Assembly: GCF_008868155.1 (NCBI RefSeq)
Contig: NZ_WBKR01000028.1
Span: 1 to 42,009, forward strand
Length of the DNA stretch: 42,009 nt
DNA from: Micromonospora sp. ALFpr18c
Lineage (GTDB): Bacteria; Actinomycetota; Actinomycetes; Mycobacteriales; Micromonosporaceae
Direction: 5' to 3'
Under the pieces are notes generated by a model that was not told the DNA's origin, made no database searches, and worked only from the letters and a program-made list of their open reading frames with translations. Numbering within the stretch: the first letter of the stretch is position 1; every line of letters starts with the position of its first letter. Positions 8,738 through 16,491 of this stretch are shown piece after piece. The position numbers were made by a program, and so were the translations under genes.

Positions 8738-9241
8738 GTGTCGAAGGAGACCGAGAAGCAGCGCTGGCAGCGCAACTTCGCCGACCTGTTGCAGGAGTTG
8801 CGGGTCGCCCAGACCGGCGTGCAGATCCTCTTCGCATTCCTGCTCACGCTGCCGTTCAGCAACGGCTTCACCCAGACCACCGAGTTCCAGCGCGACGTCT
8901 ACATCGTGGCGCTGCTCGCCGCGGCCGCCGCCACCGCGATGATCATCTCGCCGGTCGCGTTCCACCGGGCGCTGTTCCGTCAGGGGCGTAAGCCGGAGTT
9001 GGTCCGCTTCGCCCACCGGATGGCCACCGGCGGCCTGGCCTTCATGCTGATCGCGATGGTCAGCGCCGTCCTGCTGATCACCGACTTCGTGCTGGACCGG
9101 CCGATCGCCTTCGTGCTCAGTGCCCTGACCGGGCTCTGGTTCCTCACGTTCTGGGTGATGCTGCCGTTCGCCCGCCGCAGCTGGGGTGAGGACGACATCG
9201 ACGACGAGGACGACGACCCGGACACTCTCAGCGGTCGCTGA
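8738..9241 (+). CDS. DUF6328-like integral membrane protein
   Basis: The 167-residue product has a charged N-terminus (MSKETEKQRWQRNFADLLQELRVAQTG, shown here by its ends: MSKETEKQRW and LRVAQTGVQ). Four hydrophobic segments follow, at about 27-45, 55-75, 98-117 and 122-145, then a very acidic tail (GEDDIDDEDDDPD). This matches the actinobacterial DUF6328 family, which has no known function. The GTG at 8738 is preceded by CCGGAGG with good spacing. A TAGCGT hexamer 19-24 bases upstream could be its -10 element. Confidence 0.8.
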   Translation: MSKETEKQRWQRNFADLLQELRVAQTGVQILFAFLLTLPFSNGFTQTTEFQRDVYIVALLAAAAATAMIISPVAFHRALFRQGRKPELVRFAHRMATGGLAFMLIAMVSAVLLITDFVLDRPIAFVLSALTGLWFLTFWVMLPFARRSWGEDDIDDEDDDPDTLSGR

Positions 9242-9261
9242 TCGGGCCGATCTTCACGCAG

Positions 9262-9292
9262 CGCTACCCCTGGGTAACAACCGGGGGTAGCG
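9262..9292. terminator. Hairpin after the DUF6328-like gene
   Basis: CGCTACCCC (9262-9270) pairs perfectly with GGGGTAGCG (9284-9292) around a 13-nt loop. It begins 20 bases after the stop at 9241 and ends about 50 bases before the next start, so it may terminate the upstream gene or serve as an operator for the acyl-CoA dehydrogenase. Confidence 0.45.
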
Positions 9293-9344
9293 TGGCGGTA
9301 GTCGCGCACGTCGACGCAGCCGCACCGAGTTCGAGGGGGCAGCC

Positions 9345-11339
9345 GTGACCACGACGCAGGACGGCCGACCGGCACCGGACGGCCCTGACGCCGAAACCAC
9401 GCCCGGCACCGCCGGTGCCGCCGCGCCACTTCCGGCCGAGGCCGGGCAGGTCTCGGAGAAGGAGGCCCGGCAGGTCGCGGAGGCCGCCCGCGAGTCCACC
9501 TGGGACCGGCCCAGCTTCGGCAAGGAGCTGTTCCTCGGCCGGTTCCGGCTCGACCTCATCGACCCGTGGCCCCGCTCCGACCCGGACGACGTGGCACGCG
9601 CCGAGGAGTTCCTCGCTCGGTTCCGCGCCTTTCTCACCTCCGAGGTGGACGGTGCCGCCATCGAGCGGGACGCGTCCATCCCGGACACCGTGTTCCACGG
9701 CCTGGCCGACCTCGGCGCGTTCGGCATGAAGATCGACCGTAGGTACGGCGGTCTGGGGCTGAGCAACCTGCACTACTGCCGGGCACTCATGCTGGCCGGC
9801 TCGGTCAGCCCGGCCATCGGCGCGCTGCTCTCCGCACACCAGTCGATCGGCGTGCCGCAGCCGTTGAAGATGTTCGGCACCGCCGAGCAGAAGCAGCGGT
9901 TCCTGCCCCGGCTCGCCGCCGGCGAGGTGTCCGCGTTCCTGCTCACCGAGCCGGACGTCGGCTCCGACCCGGCCCGGCTGGCCACCATCGCCGAGCCGAC
10001 CGAGGACGGCACCGGCTACCGGCTCAACGGGGTGAAACTCTGGGCCACCAACGGCATCGTCGCCACCCTGCTGGTGGTGATGGCCCGGGTGCCGGCCGGC
10101 GAGGGCCGGCGCGGCGGAATCACCGCGTTCGTGGTGGACGGCGACAGCGCCGGCATCACCGTGGAACGGCGCAACGAGTTCGTCGGCCTGCGCGGCCTGG
10201 AAAACAGCCTCACCCGGTTCCACGACGTGTTCGTGCCCGCCGAGAACGTCATCGGCGGCGAGGGCAAGGGCCTCAAGATCGCGCTGACCACGTTGAACAC
10301 CGGCCGGCTGTCGCTGCCGGCGATGTGCGTGGGCGCCGGCAAGTGGGCGTTGAACGTGGCCCGCGAGTGGGCCGCCGACCGGGTCCAGTGGGGTCGGCCG
10401 GTGGGCGAGCACGAGGCGGTCGCGCAGAAGCTCTCCTTCATCGCCGCCACCACGTACGGCATGGAGACCATGCTCGACCTGTGCTGCCTGCTCGCCGACG
10501 ACGACCGCAACGACATCCGCATCGAGGCGGCGCTGGTCAAGCTGTACGCCAGCGAGATGGCCTGGAAGATCGCCGACGAGCTGATCCAGATCCGGGGCGG
10601 GCGCGGGTACGAGACGGCCGACTCGCTGGCCGCCCGCGGCGAACGCCCGGCCGCCGTCGAGCAGATGCTGCGTGACCTGCGGATCAACCGGATCTTCGAG
10701 GGCTCCACCGAGATCATGCACCTGCTGATCGCCCGGGAGGCCGTCGACGCCCACCTGTCGGTGGCCGGCGACATCATCGACCCGGACGCGGGGCTCGGCC
10801 GCAAGGCCCGCGCCGGTGCCTTCTACGCGAAGTGGCTGCCCACCCTGGCCGTCGGCCGAGGCCAGAGCCCGTCGGCGTACGCCGAGTTCGGGCCACTGGC
10901 CGCCCACCTGCGCCAGGTGGAACGGTCGTCGCGCAAGCTGGCCCGGTCGACGTTCTACGCGATGTCCCGCTGGCAGGGAAAGATGGAGCGCAAGCAGGCG
11001 TTCCTCGGCCGTGTCGTGGACATCGGCGCGGAGCTGTTCGCGATGTCCGCGGTCTGCGTCCGGGCGTCCGCCGAGCGGGACAGCCGTCCGGAGAACGTCG
11101 AGCTGGCCGACCTGTTCTGCCGGCAGGCGCGGGTACGGGTGGACGCGCTGTTCAACGCCCTGTGGGACAACACCGACTCGGTCGACACCGCCGCCGCGAA
11201 GCGGATCCTCGCCGGCCGCTACGCCGGCCTGGAGGACGGCGTCATCACCCCGTCCGACGAGCTGCCCTGGGTGGCCCGCTGGTCGCCCGGCCCGTCCACC
11301 GCCGAGGACGTCCGCCGTCGCATCCCGCCGAAGCCGTAA
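9345..11339 (+). CDS. Acyl-CoA dehydrogenase (VLCAD-like, long form)
   Basis: This 664-residue FAD enzyme catalyses alpha,beta-dehydrogenation of acyl-CoA in fatty-acid oxidation. After a disordered Pro/Ala-rich N-terminus (about 1-45) come the helical N domain, the beta domain with FLLTEPDVGSDPA and LWATNGIV, and the C-terminal helical domain with GRGYETADS. The segment RINRIFEGSTEIMHLLIARE contains the Glu (in FEGST) that is the catalytic base in this family. A further C-terminal extension of about 180 residues makes it similar in size to VLCAD or FadE5-type enzymes rather than the 380-residue class. The GTG start follows GAGGGGGC. No other beta-oxidation gene is adjacent. Confidence 0.92.
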   Translation: MTTTQDGRPAPDGPDAETTPGTAGAAAPLPAEAGQVSEKEARQVAEAARESTWDRPSFGKELFLGRFRLDLIDPWPRSDPDDVARAEEFLARFRAFLTSEVDGAAIERDASIPDTVFHGLADLGAFGMKIDRRYGGLGLSNLHYCRALMLAGSVSPAIGALLSAHQSIGVPQPLKMFGTAEQKQRFLPRLAAGEVSAFLLTEPDVGSDPARLATIAEPTEDGTGYRLNGVKLWATNGIVATLLVVMARVPAGEGRRGGITAFVVDGDSAGITVERRNEFVGLRGLENSLTRFHDVFVPAENVIGGEGKGLKIALTTLNTGRLSLPAMCVGAGKWALNVAREWAADRVQWGRPVGEHEAVAQKLSFIAATTYGMETMLDLCCLLADDDRNDIRIEAALVKLYASEMAWKIADELIQIRGGRGYETADSLAARGERPAAVEQMLRDLRINRIFEGSTEIMHLLIAREAVDAHLSVAGDIIDPDAGLGRKARAGAFYAKWLPTLAVGRGQSPSAYAEFGPLAAHLRQVERSSRKLARSTFYAMSRWQGKMERKQAFLGRVVDIGAELFAMSAVCVRASAERDSRPENVELADLFCRQARVRVDALFNALWDNTDSVDTAAAKRILAGRYAGLEDGVITPSDELPWVARWSPGPSTAEDVRRRIPPKP

Positions 11340-11408
11340 CGCGCGCTGCTTATCGCGCTGCCCGCTGCTAGCTGCCCGCTGCCGCGCAGAGCCGAGAGCG
11401 GTCAGCGG

Positions 11409-11576
11409 TCAGCGGGCGACCGCCCAGGCCAGCACCGCCGCCAGGATCAGGCCGTTGAGCACCGCCAGACCCAGGTACGCCGCGGGCGGAATCTTCCTGC
11501 CCCGGCGGACGAAGGAGACCAGGACGGCGGCGTACACGAGCAGCAGGACGGCGATGACGACCAGGAAGTAGAACAC
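11409..11576 (-). CDS. Small two-helix membrane protein (55 aa)
   Basis: A short frame starting GTG at 11576 encodes 55 residues. A first helix (FYFLVVIAVLLLVYAAVLVS) is followed by a basic loop (FVRRGRKIPPAAY) and a second helix (LGLAVLNGLILAAVLAWAVA). Positive residues in the loop place it in the cytoplasm. TAAGGT lies exactly six bases before the GTG and no ribosome binding site is present, so it is probably read from a leaderless mRNA. It is easy to miss because of its size. The function is unknown. Confidence 0.65.
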   Translation of the reverse strand: MFYFLVVIAVLLLVYAAVLVSFVRRGRKIPPAAYLGLAVLNGLILAAVLAWAVAR

Positions 11577-11582
11577 CCGAAG

Positions 11583-11588
11583 ACCTTA
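11583..11588 (-). promoter_or_regulatory. -10 element TAAGGT of a leaderless promoter
   Basis: On the minus strand TAAGGT is followed by six bases and then the GTG start of the 55-residue membrane protein. No Shine-Dalgarno sequence intervenes. Confidence 0.5.
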
Positions 11589-11707
11589 ACGGCACCATCG
11601 CCGCAGGTCGGCTGCGGCAGGCGGGGATGGCGTGGATCGCCGCCGGGGCGGCCGTCCGGGCCCTTCCGAAGAGCGCCGCCGACGTACGTCCGGCGGTATG
11701 GCCGGCC

Positions 11708-12316
11708 TCAGCGGCCTCTGCCGCGCAGGCCCAGCTGGCGCAGTTCAAGTGCGGCCAGGGCGTCGACGGTCTCGTCGTCGCGGCGCCGCCACGCCTCGGC
11801 GACGTCGGGCGCGATCCGGGTCAGCCGGCCCAGCGGCTGGGTGGCCAGCGCGCGCAGGGCGAGCAGATCCCGCCCGGCCGGCCCGGCGGCGAGCTTCGCG
11901 GCCGATCCGGCCCGGCGCATCCAGCGCACCCGCAGGGGCAGCCACCCGAACAGCACCAGACCGAGCGGGAAGATCAACACCGCGATGGTGAGGGCGAGGG
12001 CGAGCTGGTCGACGAAGTGTTGCTGGTCGCGGCCGGCGTCGGCGAGCCCCCGGGCGGCGTCGGCGGCCCGCTGGAAGGGCGCGGTCAACTCGTCGCCGAC
12101 TAGCGGCACCCGGCGGACCTTGCTGCCGGCGTCGCCCAGGTTGTCGGCGAGTCCGCTGCCGGCGCCCTCCAACTTCTGCCCCGGCACGGCGAGCTTCTCC
12201 ACCAGGTCGTGCAGCCAGAGCGCGCCGCGGATCGCCACGTACACCCAGGCGACGACGAGCAGGTCGGTGAGCAACTGGCGGGCGGCGGTCGGAAACCGAT
12301 CGGCATAGATTTTCAC
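11708..12316 (-). CDS. Membrane protein of unknown function (202 aa)
   Basis: This is a 202-residue protein with a first hydrophobic segment at about 16-35 (LLTDLLVVAWVYVAIRGALW), a long soluble stretch, and a second at about 105-127 (LALALTIAVLIFPLGLVLFG). Two of its helices are followed by basic clusters (RVRWMRR). The C-terminus is Arg-rich and soluble. I do not recognise a named family. The GTG at 12316 lacks a good ribosome binding site. It follows the zur operon on the same strand but is separated from it by a strong palindrome, so it is probably transcribed alone. Confidence 0.75.
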   Translation of the reverse strand: MKIYADRFPTAARQLLTDLLVVAWVYVAIRGALWLHDLVEKLAVPGQKLEGAGSGLADNLGDAGSKVRRVPLVGDELTAPFQRAADAARGLADAGRDQQHFVDQLALALTIAVLIFPLGLVLFGWLPLRVRWMRRAGSAAKLAAGPAGRDLLALRALATQPLGRLTRIAPDVAEAWRRRDDETVDALAALELRQLGLRGRGR

Positions 12317-12384
12317 GCCGGACAGCGTGCCACGAACGCCTTCGGCCCGACACCCGTCGAATCAGCGCTCGGGACGACACAAAC

Positions 12385-12450
12385 CATGATCACTTTGTCG
12401 CCAGTAGTTGCCAGCGGGCTCGAAGAACTGCTGACGACAAAGTGATCATG
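12385..12450. terminator. Long palindrome downstream of zur
   Basis: A perfect 16-bp stem (12385-12400 with 12435-12450) continues inward with eight more pairs (12402-12409 with 12426-12433), including one G-T pair, leaving a short loop. It starts 25 bases beyond the zur stop. Its outer arm CATGATCAC contains the GATC motif shared by the other long palindromes. Confidence 0.7.
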
Positions 12451-12474
12451 ACGGTGCCGCTCGGCGGCCAGGTG

Positions 12475-12873
12475 TCAGCGGACGCAGGCCGGGCAGGTGC
12501 CGAAGATCTCCATCGTGTGGCTGACATCGGCGTACCCGTGTTGGGCGGCGACCCGGTCGGCCCAGCTCTCCACCGCCGGGCCGGCCACCTCGACGGTGCG
12601 GCCACAGGCCCGGCAGACGAGGTGGTGGTGGTGGCCCTCGCTGCACCGGCGGTAGAGGTGCTCGCCGCCCGGCGGGCGCATGACGTCGATCTCGCCCGCG
12701 TCCGCCAACCCCTGCAGGGTGCGGTAGACGGTGGTCAGGCCGACCCGCTCACCGCGCTGGCGCAGCATCGCGTGCAGGTCCTGAGCGCTGTGGAAGCCCT
12801 CCATCTCGCCCAGCAACGCGCTCACCGCCGAGCGCTGTCGGGTGTTGCGCACCGCGGCGCTGCCCTCGCTCAT
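12475..12873 (-). CDS. zur: Zinc uptake regulator, Fur family
   Basis: This 132-residue Fur-family repressor has an N-terminal winged helix (TRQRSAVSALLGEMEGFHSA ... LTTVYRTLQGLADAGEID) and a C-terminal dimerisation domain. The domain carries the His-rich segment GHHHHLVC and two CxxC pairs (CRAC at 87-90 and CPAC at 127-130) that hold the structural zinc. The position at the end of a znuACB-smtB operon marks it as the zinc sensor Zur rather than an iron Fur. When zinc-loaded it should repress at the box before znuA. Its ATG overlaps the smtB stop by four bases (ATGA) and is preceded by GGGGAGGGA. Confidence 0.93.
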   Translation of the reverse strand: MSEGSAAVRNTRQRSAVSALLGEMEGFHSAQDLHAMLRQRGERVGLTTVYRTLQGLADAGEIDVMRPPGGEHLYRRCSEGHHHHLVCRACGRTVEVAGPAVESWADRVAAQHGYADVSHTMEIFGTCPACVR

Positions 12874-13169
12874 GATCCCTCCCCGGCGTGGCTGACCGCG
12901 TCCGCCACGATGTGCGCGACGTGCTCGTCGACAAGGGTGTACGCGATCTCCCGACCTCTGCGGGAGCCCCGGACGACGCCCGCCCCGCGCAGCACCCGCA
13001 GGTGCTGGGAGACCAGCGGTTGCGCGGCACCCAGCTTCTCCACCAACTCGTGCACACACCGCTCACCGTCGGCCAGCTCGCTCACGATGGCCAGCCGGAT
13101 GGGCGCCGACAGGGCGCGGAGCAGCTCGCTGGCCCCGTCGAACCCGTCGTACCCCGTGGTGCTGGTCAT
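12870..13169 (-). CDS. ArsR/SmtB-type zinc-responsive repressor
   Basis: This 99-residue winged-helix protein has the HTH at about 40-65 (ELVEKLGAAQPLVSQHLRVL). The alpha-5 metal site is complete: Asp81-x-His83 and His94-x-x-Glu97 reproduce the exact spacing of the zinc site of cyanobacterial SmtB. It should release DNA when zinc is high, the opposite logic to Zur. The smtB-zur pairing is known from mycobacteria, where SmtB controls zur itself. The ATG has no ribosome binding site, but TACCGT stands six bases upstream, so the pair can be made from its own leaderless transcript as well as by read-through from znuB. Confidence 0.9.
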   Translation of the reverse strand: MTSTTGYDGFDGASELLRALSAPIRLAIVSELADGERCVHELVEKLGAAQPLVSQHLRVLRGAGVVRGSRRGREIAYTLVDEHVAHIVADAVSHAGEGS

Positions 13170-13175
13170 CGTGCA

Positions 13176-13181
13176 ACGGTA
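13176..13181 (-). promoter_or_regulatory. -10 element TACCGT of a leaderless smtB-zur promoter
   Basis: TACCGT on the minus strand is followed by TGCACG and the smtB ATG. It lies in the 37-bp gap after znuB. The half-symmetrical GGTA...TACC sequence around it could be an operator. Confidence 0.5.
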
Positions 13182-13206
13182 ACCAATACCGCCGGCCTTT
13201 CGCTGA

Positions 13207-14079
13207 TCAGGATGAGCCCAGCACCACCTCGTGCGGCTCCGCCGTCGGCGCGGCGGCCGGCGTCGCCCGGCGACGCAGCCGCCGCCAGACCCCGGCCGCC
13301 ACCGCCACCACCAGGAAGGAGGCGATCGCCAGCAGCACCACCGAGGCGCCCGGGGCGGTGTCCGCGGTGGCCGCCACCCACACGCCAGTGCCGGCGGCGA
13401 ACAACCCGAGCGCCATCGCGGCGGTCATCGTGCTGCGGAAGCCCCGGGTGACCTGCTGGGCGGTGGCCACCGGCACCACCATCAGCGCGCTGATCAGCAG
13501 CACACCGACGGCGCGCATCGCGATGGTGACGGTGATCGCGGTGGTGACCGCGATCAGCAGGTTGAGCGTGCGCACCGGCAGTCCGGAGACCCGCGCGTAC
13601 TCCTCGTCGTGGCTGATCGCGAAGAGCGCCGGACGCAACGCGATCATGGCGACCAGGATCGCCGTGCCGAGCACCGCGATGGTGATCAGGTCGCCCGGGA
13701 AGATGGTGATCAGTGACCCGAACAGGTAGGCGTTCAGGGTGGCGCTGGTCGCGTCGGAGAGGCCGACCAGCATTACGCCGCCGGCGATGCCGCCGTAGAA
13801 GAGCAGCGCCAGGGCCAGGTCGCCGGAGGTACGCCCACGGGCACGGACCACCTCGATGGCGATCGCGCCGGCGGTGGCCACGATCACCGCCACCAGCACC
13901 GGGGAGCGGTTGAGCAGCAGCCCGGCGCCGACACCGGTCAACGCCACGTGCCCGATCCCGTCGCCGATCAGCGCGAGGCGACGCTGCACCAGGTAGATGC
14001 CGAGCGCCGGCGCGGCCAGGCCGATCACCAACGCGGCGATCAGGGCCCGCTGCATGTACGGGTACTGGAAGAGTTCCAT
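13207..14079 (-). CDS. znuB: Zinc ABC transporter permease
   Basis: This 290-residue permease of the metal ABC-3 family has eight or nine hydrophobic helices. Conserved family features include RRLALIGDGIGHVALTGVG, the IFPGDLITI and HDEEYARVSGLPV regions, and LLISALMVVPVATAQQ. It forms the membrane channel for zinc delivered by the ZnuA lipoprotein and powered by ZnuC. The ATG at 14079 starts two bases after the ZnuC stop. The open frame extends upstream to 14622 but there runs antisense through ZnuC and is spurious. The Ala/Arg-rich tail (RRLRRRATPAAAPTAEPHE) is cytoplasmic. Confidence 0.93.
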   Translation of the reverse strand: MELFQYPYMQRALIAALVIGLAAPALGIYLVQRRLALIGDGIGHVALTGVGAGLLLNRSPVLVAVIVATAGAIAIEVVRARGRTSGDLALALLFYGGIAGGVMLVGLSDATSATLNAYLFGSLITIFPGDLITIAVLGTAILVAMIALRPALFAISHDEEYARVSGLPVRTLNLLIAVTTAITVTIAMRAVGVLLISALMVVPVATAQQVTRGFRSTMTAAMALGLFAAGTGVWVAATADTAPGASVVLLAIASFLVVAVAAGVWRRLRRRATPAAAPTAEPHEVVLGSS

Positions 14080-14081
14080 GC

Positions 14082-14843
14082 TCAGTTGCTCCACAGCCCG
14101 GCGGGCTCGTCGGGACCGTGCGGATGCACGTGGTCGTGGTCGGGCTCCGCGTGATGGCCGGCCGGGTCCGGCACCGCGCCGTCGTGGCAGACACCACCCT
14201 GGTGTACGACGACACAACGGGTGATCACCGGCCGCAGCGGACCCAGTTCGTGTGCCACCAGGAGCACCGTCCCGCCGCCGGCGACGAAGTCGCGCAGCGC
14301 GCTCGCGAACGCCTCCTGGCTGGCCGCGTCCACCCCGGCGGTGGGTTCGTCGAGGACGAGCAGTTCCGGCTGACCGGCCAGCGCGCGGGCGATCAGGGTG
14401 CGCTGCTGCTGGCCGCCGGAGAGGGTGGCGACCGGGTCGGCGGCCCGGTCGGCGAGCCCGACGGCGCGCAGCGCGGCGTCGACGGCGGCCCGGTCGGCTC
14501 GGCCCGGCGGGCGGAGCACCCCTCGGCGGGCCAACCGGCCGGAGGCCACCACCTCGCGGACGGTGGCCGGTACGCCGCCGCCGGCGCCCAGGCGTTGCGG
14601 GACGTACCCGATCCGCTCCCACTGCCGGAACCGGCGCAACGGGCGGTCGAAGAGGGTGACCGAGCCGGCGCTGAGCGGCACCAGCCCCAGCACGGCGCGG
14701 ATCAGCGTGGACTTGCCGGAGCCGTTGGCGCCGAGCAGCGCGACCACCTCGCCGGCGGACACGGTGAGCGAGATATCCCGGAGCACGGGACGGCCGTCGT
14801 AGCCGACCGTCGCGTGCCGCACGGCGATGACAGGTGTGGTCAC
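14082..14843 (-). CDS. znuC: Zinc ABC transporter ATP-binding protein
   Basis: The 253-residue ABC ATPase has Walker A LLGANGSGKST, signature LSGGQQQR, Walker B LLVLDEPTAGVD and the switch His in LLVAHELGP. The C-terminus is strikingly His-rich (HHAEPDHDHVHPHG). That tail is seen in some zinc-system ATPases and could bind or sense zinc. The GTG start overlaps the ZnuA stop by four bases (GTGA), so lipoprotein, ATPase and permease are translationally linked. It energises zinc import through ZnuB. Confidence 0.93.
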   Translation of the reverse strand: MTTPVIAVRHATVGYDGRPVLRDISLTVSAGEVVALLGANGSGKSTLIRAVLGLVPLSAGSVTLFDRPLRRFRQWERIGYVPQRLGAGGGVPATVREVVASGRLARRGVLRPPGRADRAAVDAALRAVGLADRAADPVATLSGGQQQRTLIARALAGQPELLVLDEPTAGVDAASQEAFASALRDFVAGGGTVLLVAHELGPLRPVITRCVVVHQGGVCHDGAVPDPAGHHAEPDHDHVHPHGPDEPAGLWSN

Positions 14844-15784
14844 GAGCAGCTCAAGGCCGTCCGCAGTGCCTGCAGGTTCGTACGCATCACCGAAACGTAG
14901 TCCCCGTTGCTGCCCGCTGCGAGCCCTTCGATCGGGTCCAGCACCGCGGTCTTCGCGCCCACCTGACCGGCGATGGTCTCGGCGACCTTCGGGCTGACCA
15001 GCGTCTCGAAGAAGATCGTGCTGGTCTTGTGCTCCTTCGCCTCCTCGATGACCTGTGCGAGCCGCTGCGGGGAGGGCTCGACGTCCGGGCTCAGGCCGGT
15101 GATGCCGACCTGGTCGAGCCGGTACCGGTCGGCGAGGTAACCGAACGCGGCGTGGCTGGTGACGATCTCCCGCCGCTGGCAGGTCGCCAGGCCCTGGGTG
15201 AACTCGCCGTCCAGGGCCGTCAGGTCGGCGCGTAGCGCCGTGGCGCGCGAGGTGTAGTCGCCGGCGTGGCCCGGGTCGGCCTTGCCGAGCCGCTGGGCGA
15301 GCTGGTCACCGATGGCGGCCAGCCGGGTCGGGTCGAGCCAGACGTGCGGGTCCTTGCCCCCGGCGTTCTCCGCCTCGGCGTGCTCACCCTCGTGGTTGTG
15401 GCCGCCGGCGGTCGCGTCCAGCAGCGGTTGCACGCTCGTCACGTCGAACGTCCGGTCGCCGCCGTTCTGCGCGACGGCGTCGTCCACCGCCGGCTGGAAG
15501 CCCTTGAGGTAGACGATCAGCTCGGCCTCGGTGACCTGGCCGACCTGGCTCGGGGTGAGTTCCAGGTCGTGCGGCTCGGCGCCGGGCTTGGCGAGGTTGG
15601 TCACCCGTACCGCGTCGCCGCCGATCCGTTCGGCGAGGAACTGCAGCGGGTAGAACGCGGCCACCACGTCGACCCGTTGCGGGTCGGCGCCGGCGGGACC
15701 GCCGGTGGAGCAGCCGGCCCCGGCGCCCAGGGCGAGCAGGGCGGTCGCGGCGGCCAGGACGCGGGACGTGGTGCGGTTGGTCAT
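14840..15784 (-). CDS. znuA: Zinc ABC transporter substrate-binding lipoprotein
   Basis: This 314-residue cluster A-I metal-binding lipoprotein has a signal peptide ending at a lipobox-like GAGC (Cys25 lipidated). The metal ligands are His72 (EPHDLE), His147 (DPHVWLDP), His211 (TSHAAFGYL) and Asp283 (LDPIEG). A short His/Glu loop (GGHNHEGEHAEAE, 128-140), typical of zinc-specific members, lies before His147. The DPHVWLDP and EPSPQ motifs match ZnuA rather than manganese binders. The ATG at 15784 is used, because the in-frame TTG farther upstream falls next to the Zur box. The gene leads the operon znuA-znuC-znuB-smtB-zur. Confidence 0.93.
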   Translation of the reverse strand: MTNRTTSRVLAAATALLALGAGAGCSTGGPAGADPQRVDVVAAFYPLQFLAERIGGDAVRVTNLAKPGAEPHDLELTPSQVGQVTEAELIVYLKGFQPAVDDAVAQNGGDRTFDVTSVQPLLDATAGGHNHEGEHAEAENAGGKDPHVWLDPTRLAAIGDQLAQRLGKADPGHAGDYTSRATALRADLTALDGEFTQGLATCQRREIVTSHAAFGYLADRYRLDQVGITGLSPDVEPSPQRLAQVIEEAKEHKTSTIFFETLVSPKVAETIAGQVGAKTAVLDPIEGLAAGSNGDYVSVMRTNLQALRTALSCS

Positions 15785-15805
15785 GTCGTCAACTGTCCGT
15801 GGCAA

Positions 15806-15820
15806 CGATAATGATTGTCA
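15806..15820 (-). promoter_or_regulatory. Zur box upstream of znuA
   Basis: On the minus strand this reads TGACAATCATTATCG, an imperfect 7-1-7 palindrome close to the known Zur box form TGAtAATnATTaTCA. It lies 21 bases before the znuA ATG. A TATCGT hexamer overlapping its end could be the -10 element, so bound Zur would block RNA polymerase. Confidence 0.8.
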
Positions 15821-15838
15821 AAAAAGCATGATTGCATG

Positions 15839-16096
15839 TCAGAGCAGCTTCGCGAGGCCCACCGCCACCAGGAGGGTCAGCATCAGCAGCCGGATCATCC
15901 GGGTCTGCGGCGCCTGAACCGGCCAGGTCGTCGCCAACAGGGCGATCAGCACCGCCGCGAGAGCGAGCGTCAGCAGCCCGCCGATCACGCCGGGCGTGAA
16001 GAACGCCACCAGCACCACCACCAGGGTGAGCAGGAACACCGACGTCGGGTTCGCCCCGGCCAGACGGGCCAGCAGAGGGCGCTGCGTACGCTGCAT
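15839..16096 (-). CDS. DUF6703-like small membrane protein
   Basis: The 85-residue protein has three hydrophobic segments: residues 18-35, about 38-56, and 68-84. It begins MQRTQRPLLARLAGANPTSV and includes TPGVIGG and TWPVQAPQTRMIRL. This agrees with the actinobacterial DUF6703 family, of unknown function. TAGAGT lies seven bases before the ATG and there is no ribosome binding site, so translation is probably leaderless. The stop lies 18 bases before the Zur box, so it may be only loosely linked to the zinc operon. Confidence 0.8.
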   Translation of the reverse strand: MQRTQRPLLARLAGANPTSVFLLTLVVVLVAFFTPGVIGGLLTLALAAVLIALLATTWPVQAPQTRMIRLLMLTLLVAVGLAKLL

Positions 16097-16103
16097 GCCA
16101 CAG

Positions 16104-16109
16104 ACTCTA
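16104..16109 (-). promoter_or_regulatory. -10 element TAGAGT of a leaderless promoter
   Basis: TAGAGT on the minus strand is followed by seven bases and then the ATG at 16096. The divergent gene's ribosome binding site (GAGGAGG) abuts it on the other strand. Confidence 0.5.
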
Positions 16110-16125
16110 CGAGGAGGAACCCCCG

Positions 16126-16467
16126 GTGCTGGTGACCAACCGGTTCGTGGTCGACGTCGATGTCGCCGACGACTTCACCGAACGGGCGCACGCCGCCCTC
16201 ACCGCGCTGGCCGCCTGCCCCGGCTACCTGCGTGGCCAACTGGTCCGGGCGCTCGACGACCCCCGGTACTGGTCCCTGGTCACCGAGTGGGAGTCGGTCG
16301 GCACGTACCGGCGGGCACTGGGCGCCTTCGAGGTCAAGGTCAGCGCCGTTCCGTTGCTCGCGCAGTCGGTCGACGAACCGTCCGCGTACGAGGCGCTGGC
16401 CACCGCCGCGCCCGGCGGGGCCGTGGTCGTCGCCGAGAGTGATCGGGCTGCGGGTCCTTACCGCTGA
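16126..16467 (+). CDS. Antibiotic biosynthesis monooxygenase-like (ABM) domain protein
   Basis: A 113-residue dimeric ferredoxin-like (ABM) fold is predicted from VTNRFVVDVDVADDFTERAHAALT, here cited as VTNRFVVDV and DDFTERAHAAL, followed by CPGYLRGQLVRALDDPRYW and VTEWESVGTYRRAL. The domain occurs in small monooxygenases and haem- or quinone-modifying enzymes, but many members have no known substrate. The conserved Trp and Glu of the VTEWES strand are present. The GTG start follows GAGGAGG. The gene is divergent from the DUF6703-like gene with only 29 bases between the starts. Confidence 0.8.
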   Translation: MLVTNRFVVDVDVADDFTERAHAALTALAACPGYLRGQLVRALDDPRYWSLVTEWESVGTYRRALGAFEVKVSAVPLLAQSVDEPSAYEALATAAPGGAVVVAESDRAAGPYR

Positions 16468-16479
16468 GCCGCCGGACAC

Positions 16480-16485
16480 TACGCT
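16480..16485 (+). promoter_or_regulatory. -10 element TACGCT of a leaderless promoter
   Basis: TACGCT is followed by six bases and the ATG at 16492. No Shine-Dalgarno sequence is present. Confidence 0.5.
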
Positions 16486-16491
16486 GCTCCT

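Noticed and set aside
9264..10907. 547-codon minus-strand frame opposite the acyl-CoA dehydrogenase
   Set aside because: The dehydrogenase has all catalytic motifs. The antisense product is His/Gly/Val-rich without recognisable domains.
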